From contig CAMDFK010000025.1 of assembly GCA_945897465.1 (NCBI GenBank), positions 1 through 46,619 on the forward strand: a stretch of 46,619 nucleotides of DNA, in the 5' to 3' direction. This stretch comes from Limnohabitans sp. Rim8 (lineage in GTDB: Bacteria > Pseudomonadota > Gammaproteobacteria > Burkholderiales > Burkholderiaceae_C). How positions within the stretch are numbered: position 1 is the first letter of the stretch; the number at the start of each line of letters is the position of its first letter. Below are positions 1 through 13,098 of this stretch, in pieces. The position numbers and the translations under genes were made by a program. The notes beneath the pieces are model-generated. The model made no database searches. It worked only from the letters and a program-made list of their open reading frames with translations, and was not told the DNA's origin.

Positions 1-207
1 TACCGTCCTCAGTTCTACTTCCGTACAACGGACGTGACTGGCGCGATCGAATTGCCAGAGGGCAAAGAGATGGTGATGCCGGGTGACAACGTGTCGATCA
101 CGGTGAAGTTGATCAACCCCATTGCGATGGAAGAGGGCTTGCGCTTCGCCATCCGCGAAGGCGGCCGTACCGTTGGCGCGGGCGTGGTTGCCAAGATCAT
201 CGCTTAA
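1..207 (+). CDS. tuf: Elongation factor Tu, C-terminal 68 residues (5' truncated by window)
   Basis: The open frame from base 1 ends at TAA 205–207. It encodes the last 68 residues of EF-Tu, the GTPase that brings aminoacyl-tRNA to the ribosome. The visible part is the domain III beta-barrel, with the family-typical stretches [27 protein letters not shown] and the terminal [15 protein letters not shown]. The GTPase domain lies outside the window. Its position just upstream of tRNA-Trp, secE and nusG is the classic tufB arrangement of proteobacteria. Many betaproteobacteria carry a second tuf copy in the str operon, so this could be either paralogue in sequence; the context favours tufB. Confidence 0.97.
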   Translation, partial: YRPQFYFRTTDVTGAIELPEGKEMVMPGDNVSITVKLINPIAMEEGLRFAIREGGRTVGAGVVAKIIA

Positions 208-218
208 TTTTTTGATGT

Positions 219-294
219 AGGGGTATAGCTCAATTGGCAGAGCGTCGGTCTCCAAAACCGAAGGTTGTAGGTTCGATTCCTACTGCCCCTGCCA
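219..294 (+). tRNA. trnW: tRNA-Trp (anticodon CCA)
   Basis: This is a complete 76-nt cloverleaf with CCA encoded. The acceptor stem is AGGGGTA (219–225) with TGCCCCT (284–290), including one G-U pair. The discriminator is G291 and CCA is 292–294. The anticodon stem TCGGT/ACCGA encloses the loop CTCCAAA with anticodon CCA at 252–254. The T arm carries GTTCGATTC. It lies between tuf and secE, as in the tufB–secE region of many proteobacteria, and is probably processed from the tuf transcript. Confidence 0.97.
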
Positions 295-313
295 CCTGAA
301 AAGGTGGATTTCC

Positions 314-338
314 AAGCCCGCTAGTCTCTAGCGGGCTT
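314..338 (+). terminator. Strong hairpin after tRNA-Trp
   Basis: There is a perfect 11-bp inverted repeat (AAGCCCGCTAG / CTAGCGGGCTT) around the 3-nt loop TCT. Only a weak pyrimidine stretch follows (CCTTGTCT), so it may act as a partial terminator, a 3'-processing barrier for the tRNA, or an attenuator before secE. It sits 54 nt before the chosen secE start. Confidence 0.6.
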
Positions 339-391
339 CCTTGTCTGATCAGAGCCTTTTAAAACAAGGCTCAACAAAGGTTTTCAGCCGT

Positions 392-775
392 ATGGCAACA
401 TCCGAAGTTCAAACAGTCAGCACCGCTGGCGACAAAATGCGTCTGGCTCTGGTGGCAGCATTGGTGGTCGCTGGTTTGGTGGCTTACTACATGTTGTCCG
501 CACAAGGGGTATGGGTGCAATGGGGGGGCTTGTTGCTGGGTCTCGTCGCTGCGGTTGTGGTGTTTTTCACGGCCGAGACAGGCCGACAACTGGTGGCGTT
601 TGGACGCGATGCAGTGCGCGAAACGAAGAAAGTGGTGTGGCCAGAGCGCAAGGAAGCTTTGCAAATCACTTTGTACGTGTTCGCTTTTGTGGTGGTGATG
701 GCCCTGTTCTTGTGGCTCACCGACAAAACTCTGGAATGGGTTTTTTACGATCTGATTCTTGGGTGGAAAAAATAA
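392..775 (+). CDS. secE: Preprotein translocase subunit SecE
   Basis: SecE is the small essential subunit of the SecYEG channel in the inner membrane. The 127-residue product has three hydrophobic segments (about residues 17–35, 44–61 and 91–109), as in long proteobacterial SecE. Between the second and third lies the amphipathic SecE signature, [19 protein letters not shown] (about 70–88). I chose ATG 392 because the protein then has the normal length. An upstream in-frame TTG at 341 would add 17 residues and lies only a few bases past the hairpin. The stop TAA (773–775) shares one base with the nusG ATG (775–777), which indicates translational coupling. Confidence 0.93.
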   Translation: MATSEVQTVSTAGDKMRLALVAALVVAGLVAYYMLSAQGVWVQWGGLLLGLVAAVVVFFTAETGRQLVAFGRDAVRETKKVVWPERKEALQITLYVFAFVVVMALFLWLTDKTLEWVFYDLILGWKK

Positions 776-1356
776 TGAACGATGTCGTCATCACCGCGCC
801 AATGGCGGGCTCATCGACCAACCCTGACCTGAAATGGTATGTGGTGCATGCCTATTCCGGTATGGAAAAAGCCGTAGAGCGCAACATCATTGAGCGGATC
901 ACGCGCTCAGGCATGGAATCCAAGTTTGGCCGCATCCTGGTTCCCACTGAAGAAGTGGTGGAAATCAAGAACGGTCAAAAACGTACCACTGAGCGCAAGT
1001 TCTTTCCGGGCTACGTCCTGGTTGAAATGGTGATGGATGACGAGACTTGGCACTTGGTCAAGCACACCAACAAGGTCACTGGTTTTGTGGGCGGAGCGAA
1101 GAACCGACCTGCCCCGATCTCCGAAGCCGATGTGGCCAAAATTGTCAACCAGATGCAAGAAGGCACCGACAAGCCCCGTCACAAGGTGGAGTTTGAAGTC
1201 GGTGAATACATCCGCGTCAAGGAAGGACCTTTCACGGACTTCAACGGCACAGTGGAAGAGGTGAACTATGAGCGCAACAAGATGCGCGTGTCCGTCACCA
1301 TTTTCGGGCGCGCCACACCGGTTGAATTGGAATTTGGCCAGGTCGAAAAGACCTGA
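775..1356 (+). CDS. nusG: Transcription termination/antitermination factor NusG
   Basis: NusG binds the RNA polymerase clamp and links it to Rho or to ribosomal S10. The 193-residue product contains the NGN domain (about 20–130: [13 protein letters not shown]…, [21 protein letters not shown]) and a C-terminal KOW domain (from about 142, [18 protein letters not shown]). Length and motifs are normal. The first 18 residues are a short, less conserved extension before WYVV. It is coupled to secE by a 1-nt overlap. A terminator-like hairpin follows before rplK. Confidence 0.97.
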   Translation: MNDVVITAPMAGSSTNPDLKWYVVHAYSGMEKAVERNIIERITRSGMESKFGRILVPTEEVVEIKNGQKRTTERKFFPGYVLVEMVMDDETWHLVKHTNKVTGFVGGAKNRPAPISEADVAKIVNQMQEGTDKPRHKVEFEVGEYIRVKEGPFTDFNGTVEEVNYERNKMRVSVTIFGRATPVELEFGQVEKT

Positions 1357-1374
1357 TTTTTGAATCTTTTTGAA

Positions 1375-1404
1375 CCGTTGCTACCCGACTCGGCAGCGGT
1401 TTTT
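1375..1404 (+). terminator. Candidate rho-independent terminator/attenuator between nusG and rplK
   Basis: CCGTTGC (1375–1381) pairs with GCAGCGG (1393–1399), with one G-U pair and an 11-nt loop. TTTTT follows directly, then GTTCTT. It lies 19 nt after the nusG stop and 74 nt before rplK. It could partly separate secE–nusG from the ribosomal protein genes. Confidence 0.6.
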
Positions 1405-1477
1405 GTTCTTGAGTCGTTAACCCCGGGGAGCTGAGGACCTGATGGTCCCTAGCGCTATTACCCGCAAGGAGAAAAGC

Positions 1478-1909
1478 ATGGCGAAAAAAATCGTCGGCTT
1501 TATCAAGCTGCAAGTGCCAGCTGGTAAAGCCAACCCATCACCACCCATTGGTCCTGCACTGGGTCAGCGTGGTTTGAACATCATGGAATTTTGCAAGGCG
1601 TTCAACGCCCAGACCCAAGGCGTTGAGCCGGGCCTGCCATTGCCTGTGGTCATCACAGCGTTTGCAGACAAATCCTTCACCTTCGTCATCAAGACGCCAC
1701 CTGCAGCGACCTTGATCAAGAAGTCCATCAAGATCGACAAGGCTTCGACCAAGCCAGGTCTGGAAAAAGTCGGCAAGATCACCCGCGCTCAGCTGGAAGA
1801 AATCGCCAAGACCAAAATGAAAGATCTGACTGCTGCCGACATGGACGCAGCCGTTCGCACCATCGCTGGTACTGCCCGTTCCATGGGCGTGAATGTGGAG
1901 GGCGTGTAA
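1478..1909 (+). CDS. rplK: 50S ribosomal protein L11
   Basis: L11 binds 23S rRNA in the GTPase-associated centre together with L10 and is needed for RelA activation. The 143-residue product begins [21 protein letters not shown] and carries the family hallmarks [11 protein letters not shown] (N-terminal domain) and [11 protein letters not shown]. The C-terminal RNA-binding domain ends [13 protein letters not shown]. The start ATG 1478 is set by AAGGAG at 1466–1471; the in-frame ATG at 1442 would add a non-conserved 12-residue leader. The stop is followed directly by the rplA ATG. Confidence 0.97.
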   Translation: MAKKIVGFIKLQVPAGKANPSPPIGPALGQRGLNIMEFCKAFNAQTQGVEPGLPLPVVITAFADKSFTFVIKTPPAATLIKKSIKIDKASTKPGLEKVGKITRAQLEEIAKTKMKDLTAADMDAAVRTIAGTARSMGVNVEGV

Positions 1910-2605
1910 ATGTCCAAGCTCACCAAAAAACAAAAATCCCTGGTTGGCAAAGTTGACAGCCTAAAGCTGTACGCATTGTCCGATGCCTTGACCATGGTCA
2001 AAGAGCACGCGACCGCCAAGTTTGACGAGTCCATCGACGTGGCCGTCCAACTCGGCATCGATGCGAAGAAGTCGGACCAAGTGGTTCGTGGCGCTGTCGT
2101 GTTACCCAATGGCACCGGCAAGACCGCCCGTGTGGCCGTGTTCGCACAAGGCGCCAAGGCTGAAGAAGCCCGCGCTGCTGGTGCAGACGTGGTGGGCATG
2201 GACGACCTGGCTGCCCGCGTGAAAGCTGGCGACATGCCTTTCGACGTGGTGATCGCGGCCCCTGACGCCATGCGCGTGGTCGGCACTTTGGGCCAAATCT
2301 TGGGCCCACGCGGCCTGATGCCTAACCCCAAAGTCGGCACCGTGACCCCTGATGTGGCTACGGCCGTCAAGAATGCCAAGGCCGGTCAGGTGCAGTTCCG
2401 TGTGGACAAAGCCGGTATTGTGCACGGCACCATCGGTCGTCGCTCCTTCGACACCGACAAGTTGCAAGGCAACTTGGCTGCATTGATCGAAGCCTTGGTG
2501 AAAGCCAAGCCTGCCACCAGCAAAGGCGTTTACCTGCGCAAAGTGGCTGTGTCGTCAACCATGGGTGTGGGCGTTCGCGTTGACACGCAATCCATCTCGG
2601 CGTGA
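1910..2605 (+). CDS. rplA: 50S ribosomal protein L1
   Basis: L1 builds the mobile L1 stalk at the E site and in many bacteria represses its own operon by binding the rplK leader. The 231-residue product shows the L1 signature region [20 protein letters not shown] and the N-terminal [17 protein letters not shown]. The ATG directly follows the rplK TAA (1907–1909) with no gap, so the two are read as one translational unit. Length is normal for the family. Confidence 0.97.
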   Translation: MSKLTKKQKSLVGKVDSLKLYALSDALTMVKEHATAKFDESIDVAVQLGIDAKKSDQVVRGAVVLPNGTGKTARVAVFAQGAKAEEARAAGADVVGMDDLAARVKAGDMPFDVVIAAPDAMRVVGTLGQILGPRGLMPNPKVGTVTPDVATAVKNAKAGQVQFRVDKAGIVHGTIGRRSFDTDKLQGNLAALIEALVKAKPATSKGVYLRKVAVSSTMGVGVRVDTQSISA

Positions 2606-2858
2606 TGCAAAGATTTGAGGGGCTCCCACGAGCACCTCAATGTGGTGGGTCGTTGATATTCCAAAAGATCAACGAGCCATCCAAGACCGTTGGTGCACAC
2701 CCTGTGTGCTTAATCAACAAAACCTCGAGTCTTCTTGAAGTTTTGGGCCAACGCAGATGGCGATCCCGCTGCACAAGGATGAAGATCCTGAACAGTTGGT
2801 CGCTGCAAATAGGCGTGTTCAAGGGGCAACCCGGACAACACATACAAAGGAGTAGACC
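2606..2858 (+). promoter_or_regulatory. rplJ leader region (L10-type autoregulatory leader, inferred)
   Basis: A 253-nt non-coding gap separates rplA from rplJ. In many bacteria this position holds a structured leader bound by the L10(L12) complex, often with a promoter. Internal complementarity is visible, for example GTTGATATTCC near 2651 with GATCAACGAG near 2668, and TGCACACC with TGTGTGC (2692–2709). The assignment rests on position and length, not on a recognised consensus. A possible 86-codon frame in the leader has no family resemblance and is not called. Confidence 0.55.
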
Positions 2859-3365
2859 TTGAGTCTGAATCGCAGTGAGAAAGAAGCGGTCATCACCGAA
2901 GTGACCGACCTCGCCGCTAAAGCTCAAACGCTGGTGATGGCGGAATACCGTGGCATCACGGTCGCTGACATGACAAACCTGCGCGTCAAAGCTCGCAGCC
3001 TGGGCGTTTCGCTGAGCGTGTTGAAAAACACCTTGGCCCGCCGTGCTGTGACGGGTACGCCGTTTGAAGTTGTCGCCGACCAGATGACCGGTCCGCTGAT
3101 CTATGGCTTCTCTGAAGATGCAGTGGCTGCCGCGAAAGTGGTGGCAGACTTTGCGAAAACCAACGACAAGTTGGTCATTCGCGCAGGTGCATTCGCAGGC
3201 AAAGCTTTGGACGTCAACGGCGTGAAGCAATTGGCAAGCATCCCTTCGAAAGAAGTTTTGTTGGCTCAGTTGTGTGGCTTGCTGATGTCGCCAATGTCCC
3301 GCACCGCAGTGGTGTTGGGTGCTCTGGCGGCCAAAAAAGGCGAAGGCGAAGCTGTTGCCGCTTGA
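2859..3365 (+). CDS. rplJ: 50S ribosomal protein L10 (TTG start)
   Basis: L10 anchors the L7/L12 dimers on the stalk base and represses translation of its own operon. The 168-residue product begins [12 protein letters not shown], the usual betaproteobacterial N-terminus, and carries [15 protein letters not shown] and [12 protein letters not shown]. The start is TTG at 2859, six bases after a strong AAAGGAG (2846–2852). No in-frame ATG lies near enough to be an alternative. A weak start codon fits a gene under tight translational control. rplL follows 40 nt downstream. Confidence 0.95.
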   Translation: MSLNRSEKEAVITEVTDLAAKAQTLVMAEYRGITVADMTNLRVKARSLGVSLSVLKNTLARRAVTGTPFEVVADQMTGPLIYGFSEDAVAAAKVVADFAKTNDKLVIRAGAFAGKALDVNGVKQLASIPSKEVLLAQLCGLLMSPMSRTAVVLGALAAKKGEGEAVAA

Positions 3366-3405
3366 GGCCAGCGTTCGTGTTTTAACCAATTGTTAGGAAA
3401 TCAAA

Positions 3406-3780
3406 ATGGCATTCGATAAAGACGCATTTTTGACCGCGCTGGACAGCATGACGGTCATGGAACTCAACGACCTGGTGAAAGCCATCGAAGAGAAATTTGG
3501 TGTGAGCGCTGCCGCTATGGCTGCGCCTGCTGCTGCGGGTGGCGGTGCCGCTGCTGCTGTTGAAGAGAAGACCGAGTTCAACGTCATGTTGCTTGAAACT
3601 GGCGCCAACAAAGTGTCCGTGATCAAGGCGGTGCGTGAAATCACCGGTCTGGGCTTGAAAGAAGCCAAAGACTTGGTGGACGGCGCGCCCAAGGCTGTCA
3701 AAGAAGGCTTGCCGAAGGCTGACGCTGAAGCCGCCAAGAAAAAGCTGGAAGAAGCTGGCGCCAAGGCCGAACTCAAGTAA
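3406..3780 (+). CDS. rplL: 50S ribosomal protein L7/L12
   Basis: L7/L12 is the multicopy stalk protein that recruits translational GTPases. The 124-residue product has the N-terminal dimerisation helix ([22 protein letters not shown]), an Ala/Gly-rich hinge at about 35–52, and the C-terminal domain with [16 protein letters not shown] and [14 protein letters not shown]. The ATG is preceded by TTAGGAAATCAAA, giving AGGA as the binding site. A large hairpin lies immediately after the stop. Confidence 0.97.
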   Translation: MAFDKDAFLTALDSMTVMELNDLVKAIEEKFGVSAAAMAAPAAAGGGAAAAVEEKTEFNVMLLETGANKVSVIKAVREITGLGLKEAKDLVDGAPKAVKEGLPKADAEAAKKKLEEAGAKAELK

Positions 3781-4080
3781 ATCGGCTCCGTTCCAAGGCT
3801 GGAGTGTCCCCAAAGGACCTCCAGCCTTTGATGCTTAAAAAGCACACCGTGAAGCAACCCCAGTGGTGATGTTTTTCGGCAATTGAGCAAAACACCGGAA
3901 AGTAGATTGACGAAGTCTTCTTTCCAGTGTTTTCTGATTCGACTGCAGAAGACCCTTGGTTCGGGTTGCGTGCAATGCGCAATCGTCCGCCAACGCTGGT
4001 AGAGGCCAGCCGCCAAGCCCGTTGTGCGAGTCTAAAACTCGCGCAGCACTCAGTTCTGAAAGATCAAGCCCGGAGATCTC
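3781..4080 (+). promoter_or_regulatory. rplL–rpoB intergenic region
   Basis: These 300 non-coding bases separate the stalk protein genes from rpoB. The E. coli counterpart contains an attenuator and an RNase III site that set the ribosomal protein:polymerase ratio. Here the first 50 bases hold a strong hairpin (annotated separately). The rest shows no convincing ORF or obvious promoter. It ends with CGGAGATCTC just before the rpoB ATG. Confidence 0.6.
3795..3828 (+). terminator. Attenuator-like hairpin between rplL and rpoB
   Basis: AAGGCTGGAG (3795–3804) pairs perfectly with CTCCAGCCTT (3819–3828). The stem can be extended inside by GTCC/GGAC (3806–3809, 3815–3818). The following bases, TGATGCTT, are only moderately T-rich, which suits partial rather than complete termination. 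Confidence 0.65.
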
Positions 4081-8205
<4,125 letters not shown>

Positions 8206-8228
8206 TTCACAGGCAAAGGATTCAAACC

Positions 8229-11200
8229 ATGAAATCACTACTCGACCTGTTCAAGCAGTTCACGCCCGATGACCACTTCGATGCCATCCGCATCGGCTTG
8301 GCATCGCCCGAAAAGATCCGTTCTTGGTCTTTTGGAGAAGTGAAAAAGCCTGAAACCATCAACTACCGCACCTTCAAGCCCGAGCGCGATGGTCTGTTTT
8401 GCGCCAAGATTTTTGGTCCTATCAAAGACTACGAATGCCTGTGCGGCAAGTACAAGCGCCTCAAGCACCGCGGTGTCATCTGCGAAAAGTGCGGCGTTGA
8501 AGTCACACAGACCAAAGTGCGTCGCGAGCGCATGGGTCACATCGACCTGGCTGCACCTTGCGCCCACATCTGGTTCCTGAAGTCGCTGCCATCGCGCTTG
8601 GGCTTGGTGCTCGACATGACACTGCGTGACATCGAGCGTGTGCTGTACTTTGAAGCCTACGTCGTGACCGACCCCGGCATGACCCCGTTGAAAAAATTCG
8701 GCATCATGTCCGAAGACGACTACGACGCCAAAGTCAAAGAGTACGGCGATGAATTCGTCGCCAAGATGGGCGCCGAAGGCATCAAGGAATTGCTGCAAGG
8801 CATCGACATTGAAAGCGAAATCGAGCGCCTGCGCGGTGACCTGACCGGTTCTGAACTCAAGGTCAAGAAAAACTCCAAGCGCCTCAAAGTGCTGGAAGCC
8901 TTCAAAAAATCGGGCATCAAGCCCGAGTGGATGGTGCTCGAAGTGCTGCCTGTGCTGCCACCGGACCTGCGTCCTCTGGTGCCACTGGATGGCGGTCGCT
9001 TTGCGACTTCCGACCTGAATGACCTTTATCGCCGCGTCATCAACCGCAACAGCCGTCTGCGCCGTTTGCTGGAATTGAAGGCGCCTGAGATCATTGCGCG
9101 CAACGAAAAGCGCATGCTGCAAGAAGCCGTGGACAGCTTGCTGGACAACGGCCGTCGCGGCAAGGCCATGACCGGCGCCAACAAGCGCGCCCTGAAGTCT
9201 TTGGCCGACATGATCAAAGGCAAGAGCGGTCGTTTCCGTCAAAACTTGCTGGGCAAGCGTGTCGACTACTCCGGTCGTTCGGTCATTACCGTGGGCCCAA
9301 CCCTCAAACTGCACCAGTGCGGCCTGCCCAAGCTGATGGCGATTGAGTTGTTCAAGCCTTTCATCTTTGCGCGTCTTGAAGCCATGGGCATCGCGACCAC
9401 CATCAAGGCCGCCAAGAAGGAAGTTGAAGCCGGTACACCGGTGGTGTGGGACATCTTGGAAGAGGTCATCAAAGAGCACCCCGTGATGCTGAACCGTGCG
9501 CCTACGCTGCACCGTTTGGGCATCCAGGCCTTTGAGCCCCTGCTGATCGAAGGCAAAGCCATTCAGTTGCACCCCCTCGTTTGCGCGGCCTTCAACGCCG
9601 ACTTCGACGGTGACCAGATGGCCGTTCACGTGCCTTTGTCGGTCGAAGCGCAGATGGAAGCCCGCACTTTGATGCTGGCTTCGAACAACATCTTGTTCCC
9701 TGCTTCTGGCGAACCATCGATTGTGCCGTCGCAAGACGTGGTGCTGGGCTTGTATTACGCGACCCGTGATCGCATCAACGCCAAGGGCGAAGGCTTGATC
9801 TTCTCCGACATCGGTGAAGTGCAGCGCGCCTTGGACGCTGGTGCTGTGGAGTTGACTGCCAAGATCAACGTGCGCATGACCGAGTGGACCAAAGTCAAAG
9901 CGACGGGTGAATTCACTTCGTCCGTGTCCATGGTGGAAACCACTGTGGGCCGTGCCTTGTTGTCCGAGATTCTGCCCAAGGGCCTGCCTTTCTCCAACCT
10001 GAACAAGGCGCTGAAGAAGAAGGAAATCTCCAAGCTGATCAACACGTCTTTCCGCAAGTGCGGCTTGAAAGAGACCGTGGTGTTCGCCGACAAGCTGCTG
10101 CAAAACGGCTTCCGTTTGGCCACACGCGCTGGTATCTCGATCGGTATTGACGACATGTTGGTGCCGCCTGAGAAGCCTGCCATCATCGAAGCGGCTGAAA
10201 AAGAAGTCAAAGACATCGAGCAGCAATACGTCTCCGGTCTGGTGACCGCTGGCGAGCGCTACAACAAGGTCGTTGACATCTGGGGCAAAGCCGGTGACGT
10301 CGTCTCCAAAGTGATGATGGACCAGCTGCGCAAAGAGAAAACCATTGACCGCCATGGCCATGAAGTCGACCAGGAATCGTTCAACTCGATTTACATGATG
10401 GCCGACTCCGGTGCACGAGGTTCCGCAGCGCAGATTCGCCAGTTGGCGGGTATGCGTGGTCTGATGGCCAAGCCTGACGGCTCCATCATCGAGACCCCCA
10501 TCACGGCGAACTTCCGTGAAGGTCTGAACGTGTTGCAGTACTTCATCTCGACACACGGTGCACGTAAGGGTTTGGCCGATACGGCTTTGAAGACCGCCAA
10601 CTCGGGTTACCTGACCCGTCGTTTGGTGGACGTGACACAAGACTTGGTCGTGACCGAGCTCGATTGCGGCACCTCTGATGGCTCGCTGATGCGCGCCATC
10701 GTCGAAGGTGGTGAAGTGATCGAATCGCTGCGCGACCGCATCTTGGTCCGTACCGTCGTCGAAGACATCTTGCACCCTGAAAACCGTGCCGTGCTGGCTG
10801 AAGCGGGCGTCTTGCTCGACGAAGACATGCTCGACGAACTCGAAGCCGCGGGCGTTGACGAAGTCAAAGTGCGAACAGCACTGACTTGCGCCACACGTTT
10901 CGGCTTGTGTGCCAAGTGTTATGGCCGCGATTTGGGCCGTGGCGGCCTGGTCAACAACGGCGAAGCCGTGGGTGTGATCGCTGCCCAGTCGATTGGCGAG
11001 CCAGGTACCCAGCTGACCATGCGGACCTTCCACATCGGTGGTGCGGCTTCGCGTGCGGCGGTGGCCTCCAGTGTGGAAGCCAAATCCAACGGCGCCATTG
11101 GTTTCAACGCCACCATGCGCTACGTGACCAACAGCAAAGGCGAGTTGGTGGTGATTTCCCGTTCTGGCGAAATCATCATCAGCGAACACGGTCGTGAGCG

Positions 11201-12443
11201 TGAGCGTCACAAAGTGCCCTACGGTGCCATCTTGTCGGTCAAGGCCGACCAGGCCATCAAGGCTGGCGCTATTTTGGCCAACTGGGATCCACTGACCCGT
11301 CCGATCATCACCGAGTACGCGGGTACCGTGAAGTTCGAGAACGTCGAAGAAGGCTTGACAGTGGCCAAGCAGCTCGATGAAGTGACCGGTTTGTCCACTT
11401 TGGTGGTCATTGACCCCAAGCGTCGTGGTGCGGCCAAGGTCATCCGTCCACAGGTGAAGTTGATCGACGCCGCTGGCAAAGAAGTCAAGATCCCCGGCAC
11501 TGACCATTCGGTGACCATCGGCTTTCAGATCGGCTCGCTGATCCAGGTGCGCGACGGCATGGACGTGGGCCCTGGCGAGGTGCTGGCCCGTATCCCGGTC
11601 GAAGGTCAAAAGACCCGAGACATTACCGGCGGTTTGCCCCGTGTGGCCGAACTGTTCGAAGCCCGCACACCAAAAGACAAGGGAATGCTCGCCGAGATCA
11701 CTGGTACCGTGTCTTTCGGCAAAGAAACCAAAGGCAAGGTCCGCTTGCAAATCACGGATCCTGACGGCAAAGTTTGGGATGAACTGATCCCCAAAGAAAA
11801 GAACATCCTGGTGCACGAAGGCCAAGTGGTCAACAAGGGCGAGAGCATTGTGGACGGCCCAGCCGACCCACAAGACATCTTGCGTCTCTTGGGCATTGAA
11901 GAGCTGGCCCGCTACATCGTGGACGAAGTGCAGGACGTTTACCGCTTGCAAGGCGTGAAGATCAACGACAAGCACATCGAAGTGATTGTTCGCCAGATGC
12001 TGCGCCGTGTGGTGGTCGAGAACATCGGCGACTCCAACTACATCTCCGGTGAGCAGGTGGAGCGTTCCGAAATGCTCAACACCAACGACGCTTTGCAGCG
12101 CGATGGCAAGATCCCCGCGACCTTCAGCAACTTGTTGTTGGGTATCACGAAGGCCTCTTTGTCGACCGACTCGTTCATCTCGGCCGCTTCCTTCCAGGAA
12201 ACGACCCGCGTGTTGACCGAAGCGGCCATCATGGGCAAGCGCGACGAGTTGCGCGGCTTGAAGGAAAACGTGATTGTGGGTCGCTTGATTCCTGCCGGTA
12301 CGGGCTTGGCTTACCACCAGGCACGCAAAGTCAAGGACGCCATGGATGACGCAGAGCGCCGTGCCATTGCAGATGCCGAAGCGGCGGACTTGGCCGGTGA
12401 CACGGCCGAAGACACCGTCACCGACGCAGGCGAAGCGGCCTGA
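8229..12443 (+). CDS. rpoC: DNA-directed RNA polymerase subunit beta'
   Basis: RpoC supplies the catalytic magnesium site of RNA polymerase. The 1404-residue product contains the N-terminal zinc site [20 protein letters not shown], the catalytic loop [16 protein letters not shown] with the aspartates at 458, 460 and 462, and the second zinc site around [11 protein letters not shown]. The trigger-loop region ([21 protein letters not shown]) and the C-terminal jaw/clamp region are complete. AAAGGA (8215–8220) serves as the binding site. The last residues form an acidic Ala/Asp/Glu tail, common in Comamonadaceae-like proteins. Two hairpins follow the stop. Confidence 0.98.
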   Translation: MKSLLDLFKQFTPDDHFDAIRIGLASPEKIRSWSFGEVKKPETINYRTFKPERDGLFCAKIFGPIKDYECLCGKYKRLKHRGVICEKCGVEVTQTKVRRERMGHIDLAAPCAHIWFLKSLPSRLGLVLDMTLRDIERVLYFEAYVVTDPGMTPLKKFGIMSEDDYDAKVKEYGDEFVAKMGAEGIKELLQGIDIESEIERLRGDLTGSELKVKKNSKRLKVLEAFKKSGIKPEWMVLEVLPVLPPDLRPLVPLDGGRFATSDLNDLYRRVINRNSRLRRLLELKAPEIIARNEKRMLQEAVDSLLDNGRRGKAMTGANKRALKSLADMIKGKSGRFRQNLLGKRVDYSGRSVITVGPTLKLHQCGLPKLMAIELFKPFIFARLEAMGIATTIKAAKKEVEAGTPVVWDILEEVIKEHPVMLNRAPTLHRLGIQAFEPLLIEGKAIQLHPLVCAAFNADFDGDQMAVHVPLSVEAQMEARTLMLASNNILFPASGEPSIVPSQDVVLGLYYATRDRINAKGEGLIFSDIGEVQRALDAGAVELTAKINVRMTEWTKVKATGEFTSSVSMVETTVGRALLSEILPKGLPFSNLNKALKKKEISKLINTSFRKCGLKETVVFADKLLQNGFRLATRAGISIGIDDMLVPPEKPAIIEAAEKEVKDIEQQYVSGLVTAGERYNKVVDIWGKAGDVVSKVMMDQLRKEKTIDRHGHEVDQESFNSIYMMADSGARGSAAQIRQLAGMRGLMAKPDGSIIETPITANFREGLNVLQYFISTHGARKGLADTALKTANSGYLTRRLVDVTQDLVVTELDCGTSDGSLMRAIVEGGEVIESLRDRILVRTVVEDILHPENRAVLAEAGVLLDEDMLDELEAAGVDEVKVRTALTCATRFGLCAKCYGRDLGRGGLVNNGEAVGVIAAQSIGEPGTQLTMRTFHIGGAASRAAVASSVEAKSNGAIGFNATMRYVTNSKGELVVISRSGEIIISEHGRERERHKVPYGAILSVKADQAIKAGAILANWDPLTRPIITEYAGTVKFENVEEGLTVAKQLDEVTGLSTLVVIDPKRRGAAKVIRPQVKLIDAAGKEVKIPGTDHSVTIGFQIGSLIQVRDGMDVGPGEVLARIPVEGQKTRDITGGLPRVAELFEARTPKDKGMLAEITGTVSFGKETKGKVRLQITDPDGKVWDELIPKEKNILVHEGQVVNKGESIVDGPADPQDILRLLGIEELARYIVDEVQDVYRLQGVKINDKHIEVIVRQMLRRVVVENIGDSNYISGEQVERSEMLNTNDALQRDGKIPATFSNLLLGITKASLSTDSFISAASFQETTRVLTEAAIMGKRDELRGLKENVIVGRLIPAGTGLAYHQARKVKDAMDDAERRAIADAEAADLAGDTAEDTVTDAGEAA

Positions 12444-12477
12444 AGCGTGTCACCACCGCTTGAGCGGTGAGCCTACT

Positions 12478-12514
12478 CAGCCCCTGTACCGCCATGTGGT
12501 CAGGGGCTGTTTTT
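12478..12514 (+). terminator. Rho-independent terminator of the rpoBC operon
   Basis: CAGCCCCTG (12478–12486) pairs with CAGGGGCTG (12501–12509) and TTTTT follows directly (12510–12514). A smaller hairpin (CACCGC-TTGA-GCGGTG, 12454–12469) precedes it, so the operon end has two tandem stem-loops. Confidence 0.85.
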
Positions 12515-12544
12515 ATGGGGCGATGAATCTGAGAGGAATGGAAC

Positions 12545-13087
12545 ATGGCTGCTTTGGTGTTGGGTATGGTGCTGGCTTTGTGCCTGTTCTGGGCTGTGGG
12601 TGCGCACAACCGCTTGGTGCGTTTGCGCTCAGACGTGGTGCGGCAATGGAGCAGTGTGGATGCAGTTTGGCTGCGCATTTTGGTTCGATTGCAGGGCGGG
12701 CTGGCGGCACGGCAAAGCCTGGTGGGCGAGGCCGAGGCGCAAGAGCTTCTGGCGGTACAAACCGCCAGCGACCAGATGTTGGAGGCCCTCACCCAAGCAC
12801 GTATGCAACCCTTGGACGAAAACGTACAAAAACTGGTGATCAGCCAGCACCTGCAACTGGTCAGTGAAATCCGTGTGCTGCAACAGCAAGTGCATGAGGC
12901 CTTTCGTCCCGATTTGGACATCGCCCTCAATCGCATGAGACAAACCTTGCCCGCCGCCATGATTCCATACCATGTGGCTGTTGGTGCTTACAACGATGCA
13001 TTGCGCATGAGGCCAGCCTCATGGCTGGCGCGGCGTTTGAACTTCAAACCCGCAGTGCGCATGGACCTCACCATGACGTCCAATTGA
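12545..13087 (+). CDS. LemA-like membrane-anchored protein
   Basis: The 180-residue product has one N-terminal hydrophobic segment (residues 2–18), then YN-like and helical LemA features: HNRLVRLRSDVVRQWSSVDAVWLRILVRL resembles the LemA 'NxLVxLRxxVxxAWSxID' block. The C-terminal GAYNDALRMRPASWLARRLNFKPAVRMD resembles its 'YNxxxxxFPxxxxAxxxGFxxxxxF' end. LemA proteins are helical bundles exposed on the outer face of the inner membrane with unknown biochemical role. This one is more diverged than typical LemA, so the family call is moderate. It follows GAGAGGAA and lies 11 nt upstream of rsmB, perhaps in the same operon. Confidence 0.65.
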   Translation: MAALVLGMVLALCLFWAVGAHNRLVRLRSDVVRQWSSVDAVWLRILVRLQGGLAARQSLVGEAEAQELLAVQTASDQMLEALTQARMQPLDENVQKLVISQHLQLVSEIRVLQQQVHEAFRPDLDIALNRMRQTLPAAMIPYHVAVGAYNDALRMRPASWLARRLNFKPAVRMDLTMTSN

Positions 13088-13098
13088 GACATGCCGCC

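Noticed and set aside
341-391. TTG at 341 as secE start
   Set aside because: It would add 17 residues of poor conservation right behind the terminator-like hairpin; ATG 392 gives the normal SecE length.
2602-2862. An 86-codon frame in the rplJ leader
   Set aside because: Low-complexity translation without similarity, no binding site, and it would overlap the L10 start; the leader is better read as regulatory RNA.
8238-12317. A 1359-codon open frame on the minus strand opposite rpoC
   Set aside because: It is a byproduct of high-GC codon bias in rpoC; the His/Gln/Val-rich translation has no recognisable domain and rpoC is intact.
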